Source: Cryptomeria japonica
Taxonomy: Eukaryota; Streptophyta; Pinopsida; Cupressales; Cupressaceae
NCBI RefSeq assembly: GCF_030272615.1
Contig: NC_081412.1
Span: 683,836,583 to 683,900,582, forward strand
Length of the DNA: 64,000 bases
Reading direction: 5' to 3'
The notes under the pieces are model-generated. The model made no database searches. It was not told the DNA's origin and was given only the letters and a program-made list of their open reading frames with translations. Of this stretch, positions 1-10,630 are shown piece by piece. Position 1 is the first letter of the stretch, and every line of letters starts with the position of its first letter. Position numbers and translations under genes: made by a program.

Positions 1-1730
1 TCTCAACTAATGCCCTGAAAGCTTTGAATTTTCCAAAATCTTCAGACTTATCTTTCAAGAATGTGACCCACATCATTCTTGAGCAATCATCAGTAAGGAT
101 CATGAAGTACCTATCACACTGCACACTTCTAGTTTTCATAGGACCACACAAATCAGTATGTACAAGATCAAGCAAGTTGTCAACAGTGAAAGATTTACCT
201 TTAAAAGTTGAGGAAGACATTTTCCCCAATTGACACTCTCTACACAAGGTAATATCTAGTTTGTTTAGCACCAGCAACCCTCTAACTGCCTTGATCTTAC
301 AAGCCTTTACAATGTTATCAAAGTTTATATGACAGAGTCTCCTATGCCATAGCCAACTATCATCAAGCTTAGCCATAAGACAGGCACTTACATTTTCATT
401 CAACTAAAATAAGTTACCTTTGGTCTGCATGTCGGTGGCCACCAATTTACCATCTTTTCCTTTGATTCTGCAAGCTCCATTCTTGAATTGCAGAGTGAGG
501 CCACTGTCATTTAGCTGGGCAACACTTAGAAGGTTGTGTCTGAGACCATCAACCCAATACACATTGCCAGCACTACTCTTCCCATTCAAAGAGATGGACC
601 CTCTGCCTTTGACCATGCATGGTGCATCATTGCCAAAGTGAACCACCCCACCATCATACTCCTCTAAGGATAGAAACTTGATCCGGACACTAGTCAACCA
701 CTGTCAATGATCCACTCATTTGAATTATCAAACCAGGAGACAAGAGCCTTCTTGTCTGCCACATCTTCCTTTACAGCAACAAACACAATGTCTTCATTCT
801 CTTCATCTTCTGATTCCTCATCTGTGACACCTTCATCAACTGCAACAAAATAGTTTCTCTGGTTTCCTCCTTTGAATTTCTTGAACCTTTCCAGTTTATC
901 CTTGTTGTCACTATTAGGACAATTCATAGCAATATTTCCAATCCAGTTACAAGAAAAACATTTCAAAGGTAGCTTACCTTTGTATTTACCAGTTCCTTTT
1001 GAAAATTTCCTAGCAAGAAGTGCTTAAAATTCCATCAGAAACTCTTCATCATTCATTTCTCTTCTTTGGTTAGGTTCCCCACTAGTGTTAGCCTCTTTTC
1101 CTTTTCTGGATGGTATAGCAGAGGCTCTAAATGTTGATTCTATCTTTTGAATACTACCATCAAAACTATTCAGCTCATAGGCTATCAACTTGGCTATTAT
1201 GGAATCCAAGGACACCTTATACTTGTCTATTGATCTCAGCTCCTGAATAGCAGCGACCCTTATTGCATAGACCAGCAACAGGGATCTCAGAACTTTACTT
1301 ACCATAGTGGAATCTTCCATTTTACCACCTGCACTCTTGATTTCTCCAACAACCATTTTGATTCTTATTCCATACTGCTGAATGGTCTCTCCTTCAACCA
1401 TTTGCATGTCTTCAAACTTTCCTCTCAGGCTTTCTTCCTTAGCCTATTTTACATTCTCATCACCACCATAGATATTTTCAAGAGCATCACATACCTCTTT
1501 GGGATTTGCCCATGACTTGCCCATTTTATTGTATCTCTCTCTTTTGTTCATCGGTGAGAGTACCGGTAGGAACAACATATACATTTTCAACATAACTCCA
1601 ATGTTGAACACCCATGCTTTTGATGAATATCTTCATCCTATCTTTCCATATACCGAAGTTTTCCCTGTTAAACTTTGGACCTTCCCTCTTCATCATTTGA
1701 CTAGGATCTTTTCCTCAAGTGGTTAGGCTT
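1..1730 (-). pseudogene. Copia A gag-protease-integrase remnant
   Basis: The gag part (about 1024-1725) has a UBN2-type capsid fold signature, starting near NFGIWKDRMK and continuing through LRGKF. A stop near 1452 interrupts it (VK*AKEE). The zinc knuckle (about 925-966) reads CFSCNWIGNIAMNC, so the His of CX2CX4HX4C is Asn and metal binding is doubtful. The protease region reaches WIIDSG and then breaks by frameshift at about 694. The GAG-pre-integrase segment follows (404-697, VHFGNDAP, HNLLSVAQL). Bases 1-200 encode the start of the integrase core (DLVHTDLCGP, first catalytic Asp present). These proteins would form the virus-like particle and integrate cDNA. This copy cannot encode them intact. 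Confidence 0.88.
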
Positions 1731-1747
1731 ACAACACAGAGGACCTG

Positions 1748-1766
1748 GAGGTGCTCTGATAGTAAT
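1748..1766 (-). promoter_or_regulatory. Degenerate primer-binding site of Copia A
   Basis: Just inside the LTR the minus strand reads TTACTATCAGAGC. It resembles the initiator-tRNA-Met-type site TTGGTATCAGAGC used by most plant Copia elements, with two substitutions. Its position next to the LTR supports the call. Confidence 0.6.
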
Positions 1767-3385
1767 TGATAACTCAATGATGAACCACTAGTACCAAACT
1801 AGTACTGAGAGGGGGGGTGAATCAGTACAAACACAAATATAGTCCAAAACTGGTTTAACAACAAATACTCCAAATCACTGATAAATAGGGATACTGGTAA
1901 AACAGAGTGCAACCGGTAACATCCAGTATAGCTCAATCAGTCATGAACCGGTCACTCAATAAGCTTTCCTCTTAGCTCAATACTACAGTATCATTATACT
2001 CTCATGCATAAACTGGTAAACTTAATCATCAGATCTTCACAACAATGAGTTCAATATGTTTTATAGATAGGCACAAAACATAGAACCTTCATATGCTCAA
2101 CAGGTAAAATAAAGCACCACAAGATAAAAACATTTCACATGACACACATATTTTTCACGTGGAAACCCAACTGGAAAAAACCACGGTGGAGATGAATACC
2201 CACAAGTTTCTTTTGAACTCTTTTGAAGTTTGCTCTATTAGGAGCCTTGTCCGGTTAAAGACATTACAATAGGTTCTACTAGGAACTGATCCTATTAGGG
2301 GTCACCCGGTTAAGGGATAGCTATAATACCCGGTTAAGGGTTAAACCCAGTGGGGTCACCTTGTTAGAGGATTTCAAGAACTCAATAGCTAAAGGATCTC
2401 CTAAGCTCTATAGCTTCTTAGAACTCATTAACCTCAAGTTACCCAGTTAAGGGATTTGAATCAAGCCTGTTAAGACCACACTGTTAGGGGATTTTACAGC
2501 AATCCAGTTAAGGCTACCCTGTTAGGGGATTTTACAACTGTTGAAGTGGTTAGAGATCAATAGGAATTACAATAATCTATTAACAACACTCAACGCTAAT
2601 GCAGATTCGGTTAGGCTCCTCTTCTCCTTCTGCACATTTACTTTGCAGGTATCTCTTCTCTCCTTTGGTCTGGAAAGAATCATGTATCACTTCCCTTGGA
2701 TACACATTCATAATTTTTGCCAACAACCCTAGAAAGAAACACAATATCGACCTTATAGGAAATAGATAGGTCGGTAGCAAAAACCCTAAACCCTAAACCT
2801 GTTAGGTTAAGCAATTCAAGTGGTTCAATCCTGACTATTGAATCATATTGCATTAAATGGAACAGTCTTGAATTGATCTCAAGACATTCTCCATCGTCCA
2901 TTATCCACCGATTCCATGGCGGTTGATAACCCATCACACATTATCACCGTTTGACAGACTTCGCACATTCCTGAGGTGGATAGGAATAGCTTCTTCATGC
3001 TAGATCCTTCACGCGCATAGAGCTTACATGGCAACACGATCTGTTTTCCATTATACTGCTAACTCATCACACAAAGATCACCGATTGAGTCACACAGACT
3101 TGAGGTACTCCAAACAAAAATCCTGAAGTGGAAGCTACCTACCAACCGGTAGTCATACAATGCTTCTATGTGCCTGTTCCCATAACTACATGCCGGTTCA
3201 CCCTGACATGTCGGTTCATCTTGAACAAATATACTGCTTCACTTTAGCATATAAACTGGTTCATACATGTGCCAGTTCCCTCTTCTCACATATCGCATAT
3301 GCCGGTTCACTTCATAACACATATTGACATCAATGACAACATACAATGTCATTATATGTTCATGCCGGTTCACATAATGCCAACA
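1767..3385 (-). repeat. 5' LTR of Copia A (1.62 kb)
   Basis: On the plus strand the LTR begins TGATAACTCAATG just past the primer-binding site and ends AATGCCAACA at 3385. On the element's own strand it therefore starts TGTTGGCATT, as do Copia B's 3' LTR and, nearly, Copia C's LTRs. It carries the G-tract box GAGAGGGGGGGTGAATCAG (1807-1825) and the CGTGG...CCACG stem-loop (2158-2185), both shared with the other Copia LTRs here. Many ACCGGT/CCGGTT microrepeats occur. The second LTR is outside the window, so age cannot be estimated. Confidence 0.8.
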
Positions 3386-4983
3386 ATTTTGTCACATCAG
3401 GAGCTTTTATACAGTTTCTATGGAAGCAAAATATTGATCAATTTAAGACTAGATGTGAACAAAGGAAAAGTGAACTGCCTCTTAAAATTACAACTCGGGT
3501 AGAAGAAGAGGTTAAGCAAGAAATTATGGAGGAGTTCAAAGCAATCACCCCTGAGAAAGGAAGAGAAATGGTAGCAAAGGCTGGTGTGTTGATTCTCCCT
3601 GAATGGGATATAGCGGATGCCTTAGTGCTTGATGCAGTGAGGAAAGAAACAAAGCCTATGGAAGGAGTGACATTCAGCAATGATAATGTTGCTCTTGTCA
3701 TGTGGTCTTTAAAGAAGGATGAAAACAAAAGAAGCAAGGATGCATCAGATTCTAGCCTCTTAGGAGGCATGATAGTTAAAAGAGTCCAAGACATAGGGGT
3801 AGTGGAAGCTGCAAGCACAATCCTAGAGACTGCAAAATTTAGTGTTGTGGTGGTAGAGAAAGAGGCACAAGAAAAGGCTAATCTCCAATTGAAGTTGGAG
3901 ACTATTTTAAAAGCTTACAATGATGCTAAAGAAGGAATAGCCAATAGAGACAGCACAATTGCTAGACTCCAGAGTCAACTGGCAGGTCAATAACATCCCG
4001 ATGAATCTTCTACACTCATGATAGCCTCCTCTCCAACAAGACCCTCTCCTACTAGTGCCATCATTGAATATCCCCCTTCTCCTATGCCTTCTAGTTCCTA
4101 ATTACCTGAAAATGTCCAACATGAGTTGGAAAAATTGAAACAAGCTTAGACATTGTATGCAAACAAATATGAGGAGAAGGTGAAAGCCACCATCTTGAAG
4201 TTTACTGACTCAGTCAAAACCTCCAATGTATACATAAATATGAAGAGGATTCTTGAGATTTTGATCAAATTGAGAGAAGAAGAAGCCACTTTGGAACCAA
4301 TCCTGAATAAGTGGGTGCCTAGAAGTAAAGAGTTAGAGCTCATGTGTTCTTCCCATGCAAATGCAGAAGAGAATGACAATCTAAGGTCCACATGTGAGTT
4401 TATAAAAGAGATGAATATTCTTTTAGTGGAAGGAGCAGGTATAAAAAGAAAAGCCCAACTTTATAGGAAAGAATATGCAAATCATAAATTTGAAATGTTT
4501 CCAGGAGATTTCATTGGTCCTGTCCAGCTAAAGGAAGAGAAGACTTGGTTAAAGGAGGTGGACCACAATTTGTCCCTAAGGATCAATCAGATTATTAGTA
4601 CTGATGACACATCCTTATTTGTCCAAACAATTAAGGAAATTGAAAAAGTGAAATCTCATTATGGTTTCATAGAAACAAAGATTGGGCATGTATGAGTCAC
4701 TTGGAAGTAGCTAGAAGATATGAAACATAAGATTGCTAGTTTTACTTGGCCTAGTGATGATGTGTATCAGGAGTGGAAAGATAAGTATATGGGATAGAAA
4801 GAAGATGCTTGGGAGCAGTTACAGGAGGTTTCAATAGAACAACAAGCAGAGCAAGCCGCAGATGCTGAAAAGGACTTATAACCGCTTCTTGAAAATGACC
4901 GATTGTTTGTAACAAAATTTCTTTTGAAGGGTCCAAACCTTGTATGCATCCATACTATTATAAATGGATACCAAGACTCCTAA
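3386..4983 (+). pseudogene. Decayed coiled-coil ORF, family not recognised
   Basis: A single plus-strand frame runs from the LTR junction to a terminal TAA at 4981-4983, broken by seven in-frame stops (3991, 4099, 4147, 4693, 4708, 4795, 4879) and no obvious frameshift. The roughly 530 codons are Lys/Glu-rich. One stretch (about 3840-3990, EKANLQLKLETILKAY) looks like a coiled coil ending in IARLQSQL. Later parts have motifs such as NKWVPRSKELEL, MFPGDFIGPVQL and ENDRLFVTKFLL. I do not recognise the family. It may be a host gene or a retroelement ORF. The 5' part is missing because Copia A abuts it, so the original start would lie left of the window. Sparing of the frame despite many stops suggests loss mainly by point mutation. 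Confidence 0.6.
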
Positions 4984-5657
4984 AAAATCGATCGCAAGTA
5001 ATTGTAAGAAAACACTGCAGAAATTTATCTGAGCTTTTTTCTAGTCTTATGGATAATACTCTAAGTTTTGTAATATTTTCTCCAAATTAATATCAATATA
5101 TAGACTAGAAATAGTGTATATACATAAATGTGCATAGCAGTCATAGGGCAACTCATGTCAAATGTGAAACTCAGTACAATAAATAATCTTAGTTTGTATC
5201 CCTATAGCATCATAATGCAGTCCTTGACCAAGTATGCATACAAGAAATATCTAGTTCTATTAAGGCACAAGCATCAAAGTCAAAGGTTATGACAACTAGT
5301 GAAAAACATCAAGAACAAAAAGTTTAGTCTCAAGAATTAGGAGTTGTAATAAAAAAACTTACAAGGATGAGGCATATTCATAACTTTTTTAGTCCCACCT
5401 TGGATATCAACACTAGAAGCAACTCATATTGTTTGTGTAAAGACAAGACAATATGGGAGTTCATTATACCCAGCAACTCGTGGTTTTGTTATTCATGTTG
5501 GCTCTATTGGACCCTACAATTAAGATTCAATATACATTATTCAATAAGATTAACTGTGCAACATAATGAAATATTGAAAAGTGTGTTACCTTGTTGAGCT
5601 TCGCTTGGTTTCGAGAATAGTTTAATATTCTCTACTTAACAGGGCCAACCACGTGAA
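4984..5657. other. No recognisable gene
   Basis: AT-rich spacer with only short ORFs and no domain signature. It lies between the decayed coiled-coil ORF and the solo LTR. A left terminus of CACTA copy 1 may lie here, but none could be fixed. Confidence 0.5.
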
Positions 5658-6732
5658 TGTAGGTCCTAGGGACAACTAAGAGGGGGGGGTGAATCAGTTG
5701 TCAAATAAATTCAAACCAAAATCTTGTTAACCAACTTATTGCTTAATACCGATAAGACAGTTAATTGTGTCGGTGAATAGTATCAATAGGAAATGTTGTA
5801 CCGGTAAGAATTAATGCATGAAACATAAACATAAAGTCATCCACAACACATGACACAAATATTTGTACGTGGAAACCCTATAAGGGGAAAAACCACGATG
5901 GGAAACCTTACCCACAATCAGATGAAACTACTGCAGATAGTAAGTGTACAAAGAGGGGTCTACACATGCAAAAAGGCCAACAGCCTAGAGCTCACTTCTC
6001 AAACACAAATGGGAGTCACACTGACTATAGTTGGATGGTTAAATCCAATGAGAATGTACTACACAAAGTAGCATCTTCATATGCTGGATTCAGTACCGGT
6101 GTAATGCTGATATGCTTCTACAAAAACCTAACTTCACCTTCAAATGACGTCTTCATGTATATCTCTGCTTGATCTCGCATGTACCCTTTCTTAAATATTT
6201 TTTCGCATTCCACTCATGATCCTACAAATAAGATCTTACATTTATACCATACCGTAAGACCAATTTTAGTAGGTCAGCTCTACAAGATATTACAATAAAA
6301 CATTTTACAAATAATACAGTATCCAATGCAATAACTGATTAAACATGTCGGCTTAATGCATTTAAAACAATAATAAATCATCTCCATAGCGTGCCATGCT
6401 GATCTGGAAAAGATAAACCTACTGGTGTAACCCTAGATAACCTGGACCTATTTGCCGGTAAAAGAAAATATGCAAATAAGAATATACCAATGATATTACT
6501 TCAAGGAAAAGTGTCCACATGATGTCTTCGACATTACCAAGTGTCTTCCATGTCATTGCAGGTATCGATGAACATTATATCCTGCCGGTTAAGATTATAT
6601 CCTACCAGTTAACCATATACCGGTGATTGTTTGAACAGTTTACTGATTTCCGGTGAACGTTGTTGGATCTCCAGAGTAGGTGTATTTAGCAAGTGTTGAC
6701 ATCAATGACAAAACCATACCAAAATACCAACA
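5658..6732 (-). repeat. Solo Copia LTR with perfect target duplication
   Basis: This 1,075-bp LTR begins TGTAGGTCC and ends ATACCAACA. It is flanked on both sides by the same 5 bases, GTGAA (5653-5657 and 6733-6737). The interior has the Copia LTR boxes in minus orientation: AAGAGGGGGGGGTGAATCAG near the left end (5679-5698) and CGTGG...CCACG (5868-5897). No internal coding region is attached, so it is a solo LTR left by recombination between the two LTRs of a former element. It sits in the 3' flank of CACTA copy 1. Confidence 0.9.
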
Positions 6733-6789
6733 GTGAAGGTGGAAGCTCATTTGGCCCCTCTCCCCCCCCTAACATCACTCTAAATTCCC

Positions 6790-6990
6790 TGTTAACATCT
6801 TATAACATTCATTCATTAATTCTTTCTACCATTAATAAAATATAGCATTCATTCATTAATATCACATAATGTTCATTAACACATAACATTGATTAACATT
6901 AATTAACACGCAACATTCATCAATATTAATTAACACATATCATCCATAACCATTAATTAGCACATAATTACATTCACTAACACATAAAAA
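6790..6990. repeat. Subterminal-like short repeats (ATTAACACATAACATT family)
   Basis: Variants of CATTCATTAA and ATTAACACATAACATT recur about eight times in roughly 200 bp beside the last exon of the TNPA-like gene. CACTA elements carry clustered short repeats near their ends that bind the TNPA-type protein. The position suggests the same here, but binding is inference. Confidence 0.5.
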
Positions 6991-7027
6991 TCAGTCATTA
7001 TCAAAGAAGTTAGATTACAATCATTTC

Positions 7028-9873
7028 TTTCTTTGTTTTTTCTTTGAAGCTAAGAAAAGACTAAGTGGAACATCGGTGTCTTCATCATTTCCCCCCTCTG
7101 CAAATGTTTTGCCAACTGCTCGTGATCTCAATCTATGCCTAGTCCTATACTAAGGATGAGGACACTGAAGTGAAGGGGGGTCCTCTGCAATAACAAAGAA
7201 ATGGGTTAAATTCAAAAAAAAAAAATTATTGTTACAAGTATTTCATCAATTTAGAGAACATAATTGTTGTGCTCTTTACCTGATGGGGCCACATCATTTT
7301 GTGTAGCCTCAACCTCAACATGCTGAACACCATGGTCCTCTTCACCTGAGTGGGGAACATCATGTTCTTGAGGTTGTGTACCCAAATCATGCTTCACTTT
7401 CTCACCACCGACTACATGCTCTAAAATATTAACAAGAAAGGTTACATTAATTACTACTCTAATTAAAAATTAAGATGTTTAATTGTATTAATAGCTAAAT
7501 AAATAAATTTGAATAGCAAATGAATACCTCCACTACTAGGATGCACATCTGGACGTTCATGTGTAGGTGGTGTTTCACAATTAGTAGGCTGCATTCCAAT
7601 GACATGCACATTGTTATCATTGCTTTCTTATTTAAAACAAATATAGTCACTTTATGTTGGAAATCAACATCAATTAGATTATTGGTAAAGTATTAAATTT
7701 GAAACAACTTCCATTTACCATATTTACCTTTGTGACGGATGCACTCGATTGTTGTGTATGCCCACTCAATTCTCGTAGCTGATCAGCCATGGTTGAATAG
7801 CCTTACTGGTAGGTAATTCTCTTGTCATCTTCTGTGGGTGCTCTATTGAATTTAGAGCCCTACATTTTTGCTTGGTACTGTGAATTTTTCTTGCATTGTT
7901 TGATAAAAAAAAAATGTTTGCTAATTATTAATATTTTGAGACAATATGGGAGTTTACATGAGATACTTACAATTCACGCAACAAGTTTCATGTAACCACC
8001 AGAGCCAAGTTTGTGTTGCCCATGCTTTTCTTGCCTTGCCTTGGTTGCCTTTGATGTGTCACTCAGTCTATAAAAAGTTTGAAATATATTAGACTATATA
8101 AATATAAAGAGTAATTAATTAGTACATAATTAGATTCTTAATAGTATCCCGTACCTTCTTCTGGCGTCTACTGGTGTATTTCCTTTTTTCCTTTCAATTC
8201 TCTCCTTGGCATCGAAAATCAGGTCCTTCCACTCCCTCTCTGGAATCATGGGGGGACGCTCGTACTTTAGGTTCCTCTCCAAATGGGTCCTGTATTGGTC
8301 CCTCACATACTTTAGATATGTGCCAACTTTTTCAAGGAGCTTGGTTTTGTCAAAGGTATCATTTCCAAACCACTCAACCATTTGGTTTGTCAATTCATCT
8401 TTTAACCTTTTTTCTTGGTCATTCCACCTTTTAAAGCAAAAACAAACCTATTAGATTCAGAAATGAACTGAAGCTACATTTATTACACTTCAAGAAATGG
8501 ATCAAAGGAAAAGTATTCTAGCAATGATATGAATTCAAAAGTGGATAAGGGTTAGTTCACATATGATGTACCACCTTTTACGTATGGTGGGCCCAAATAT
8601 CTGCAATGCAATGTCACTAAGATGTTTATAGAAAATATCATTGCTTGCAAAAAAATCATGGGATCAATATTATTCCAAAACAAGTGATCATAAAGTAAAT
8701 TACAATTAGAGTATATATAATAATAATTTTAAAGTACCTAGAACCTTTTGTATCTTTAAGGGAAGCATTTCTTTGTCGCTCACCACAAATGTGGCCTGCA
8801 ATGTTCCCATACTAGCAATACGAGAAGATCCAAGAAATGATGCTATGTTATCAGTAGTAGTCACCTGTGGCACTTCCGCATGTGCATCTCCTCCTACAAA
8901 AAATGAATCCACTATGAAATGGCATTAGAATTCAAGAAAGAACGCTTGAATAGAAATAAACACATGATAGAAGATAGAGAAAAAGAGGGATCTACCAACA
9001 GTGGGCAGGCCAATATGACATGCACTAGAGGATGTCTGCATGCTACGTGTTGCCAACATTGCAATCAGCAATACAGGTGAGGGTGACCTTTGATGAGGCG
9101 GTGTTGGCATTTGCACAATAACATTGACAACACCTAAAGAATAATACATTAAATATATCAAACATTAAATATATGAAAAGTGCAAGAATTGTAAACAAGG
9201 ATGAAACTTTATTTTGAAAATTGACAGTATCAAGTATGATGTGTTTTGGGTACTCAGAGTGATAAGCCAAGTAAGTGATAATACAAGAAAATCGTCATCA
9301 CCAGATCCTGCAACACCCTGATCATAGGAACGACTTTCATGAGGGCGGATAAATTGCTGTAAAAACAATACGTACACATTTTAGTTAATGACATAAAAAG
9401 AGAATAAAATATAAACCATTATTGAACTTTTATTATAATTAAAGCTTTCATTACTGCTTACTTGCAAGTTTTCTGTTGTCTTATACAATAATTCCACCCT
9501 CTGTTGTATCTCATCAGTGGTAGGATGCACGGCTACCAAAGCAACAATCTCTTTTCTAATTTTTATAAGAGGCATTTTAAAGAATTTCACAAGGTCTGTG
9601 GGATCTTCAGGGTCATCATTGCTTAACCCTAATGATTCCACATCCATAGAAAGGTGCTCAAGTACTGTAACTCCCTTTCCCTTTCCCCGAACATCCGTCT
9701 GTGTCAAGAATATCATTAACAATTACAAAATTAGTATAAATCACTAAAAAAAAGAACATAATAATGTAACGGTTTGCTTCTACCTAATTTGTACAATTAC
9801 AATGAGGTTTACCTGCTTGGTAGAAGTGTTGCAAGGTACATCTCTGTCTATGATATGTGATGGATCCATGTCG
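7028..9873 (-). pseudogene. Second CACTA gene, TNPA-like with Transposase_24-type core
   Basis: About eleven minus-strand coding blocks with GT-AG-like borders can be read: about 9873-9810 (start MDPSHIIDRD), 9700-9455, 9377-9270, 9135-9000, 8895-8730, 8430-8130, 8080-7980, 7860-7727, 7625-7527, 7425-7276 and 7190-7028. The core (8130-8430, WFGNDTFDKTKLLEKVG ... PPMIPEREWKDLI) followed by ATKARQEKHGQHKLGSGG resembles the Ptta/En-Spm family Transposase_24 domain. Family members are thought to bind subterminal repeats and help excision. At least two in-frame stops are visible (ITYQ*GYS near 7800, HP*YRT near 7150), so this copy is probably dead. The C-terminus is basic (KKKQRKK). The exon map is approximate. 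Confidence 0.65.
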
Positions 9874-10335
9874 GCCTATGACAAACAAAAAATATAAAAA
9901 ACGTTAGCAAAATTACATCATACACAACATGAACAACATGAACAACATGAACTTTGTAGACAAAAAGAGTATTAAATAATAAAAAGATGTTGTCATCAAA
10001 ATCATTTTAAATTTTGTAATTCCTTACCTTTACTTTATGTAGACTATGCAGGATCCTCAACTAAATGGTCACATAAATAGTCACATAGCTAATAAACAAT
10101 CCAATTTCCATAAATAAACACAATTTAAAAACTGTCACATAAATAGTCACACCCCCTATCTCCATCTCCATATTAAAAGGTGCATCATGAATTAATTATG
10201 TAATGGCATTAGAATTCAAAATAGAATGAATTAATTATGTAAAAAAAATTCTATCAAGAAGTCAATATTCAATAGATAATATACTAATCGCATTCCTCAT
10301 ACATTGCATTCCTCATCATCATGAACATCAAGGTC

Positions 10336-10336
<1 letters not shown>

Positions 10337-10383
<47 letters not shown>

Positions 10384-10384
10384 G

Positions 10385-10455
<71 letters not shown>

Positions 10456-10610
10456 GTTGTCGTCGTCGTCGTCATCATCATCATCAATGTCTTCGCCATC
10501 ATCATCACCATCATCACCATCACCGTCATCATCATCAGCATCATCACCATCATCATCTTCTTCTTCTTCTTCTTCTTCTTCTTCTTCTTCTTCTTCTTCT
10601 TCATCATCAT
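10337..10610. repeat. Long ATC/TTC trinucleotide microsatellite
   Basis: About 200 bp of mostly ATC repeats (with short GTC and ACC variants) is followed by about 45 bp of TTC repeats. It begins just 3' of the transposase stop codon (10631) on the minus strand and would encode Asp/Glu runs there, but in a different frame from the transposase. It is best read as a 3'-flank microsatellite, not an acidic protein domain. Confidence 0.9.
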
Positions 10611-10630
10611 TGTGAAAATGTCGATCGTGA

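Larger units (their letters stand above)
1..3385 (-). mobile_element. Copia LTR retrotransposon A, truncated by window edge
   Basis: Reading right to left on the minus strand, the element has an LTR (1767-3385), a degenerate primer-binding site, gag, a zinc knuckle, the GAG-pre-integrase segment and the start of the integrase core. The rest lies beyond the left edge. The domain order gag-protease-integrase before reverse transcriptase is that of Ty1/Copia. Several stops and a frameshift show it is inactive. The LTR's outer end (3385) abuts an unrelated decayed ORF, so the element inserted into or beside that ORF. The bases just outside are ATTTT (3386-3390), the expected place for a 5-bp target duplication. 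The partner copy is outside the window. Confidence 0.9.

Noticed and set aside
3991-4881. Stop-codon reassignment to explain in-frame stops in the decayed ORF and Copia elements
   Set aside because: All three stop types occur, and the intact LRR and gag ORFs use normal stops. Simple decay is sufficient.
5637-6794. TAACAGGG and CCCTGTTA around the solo LTR as inverted repeats
   Set aside because: Eight bases only, and the solo LTR with its own target duplication explains the interruption.
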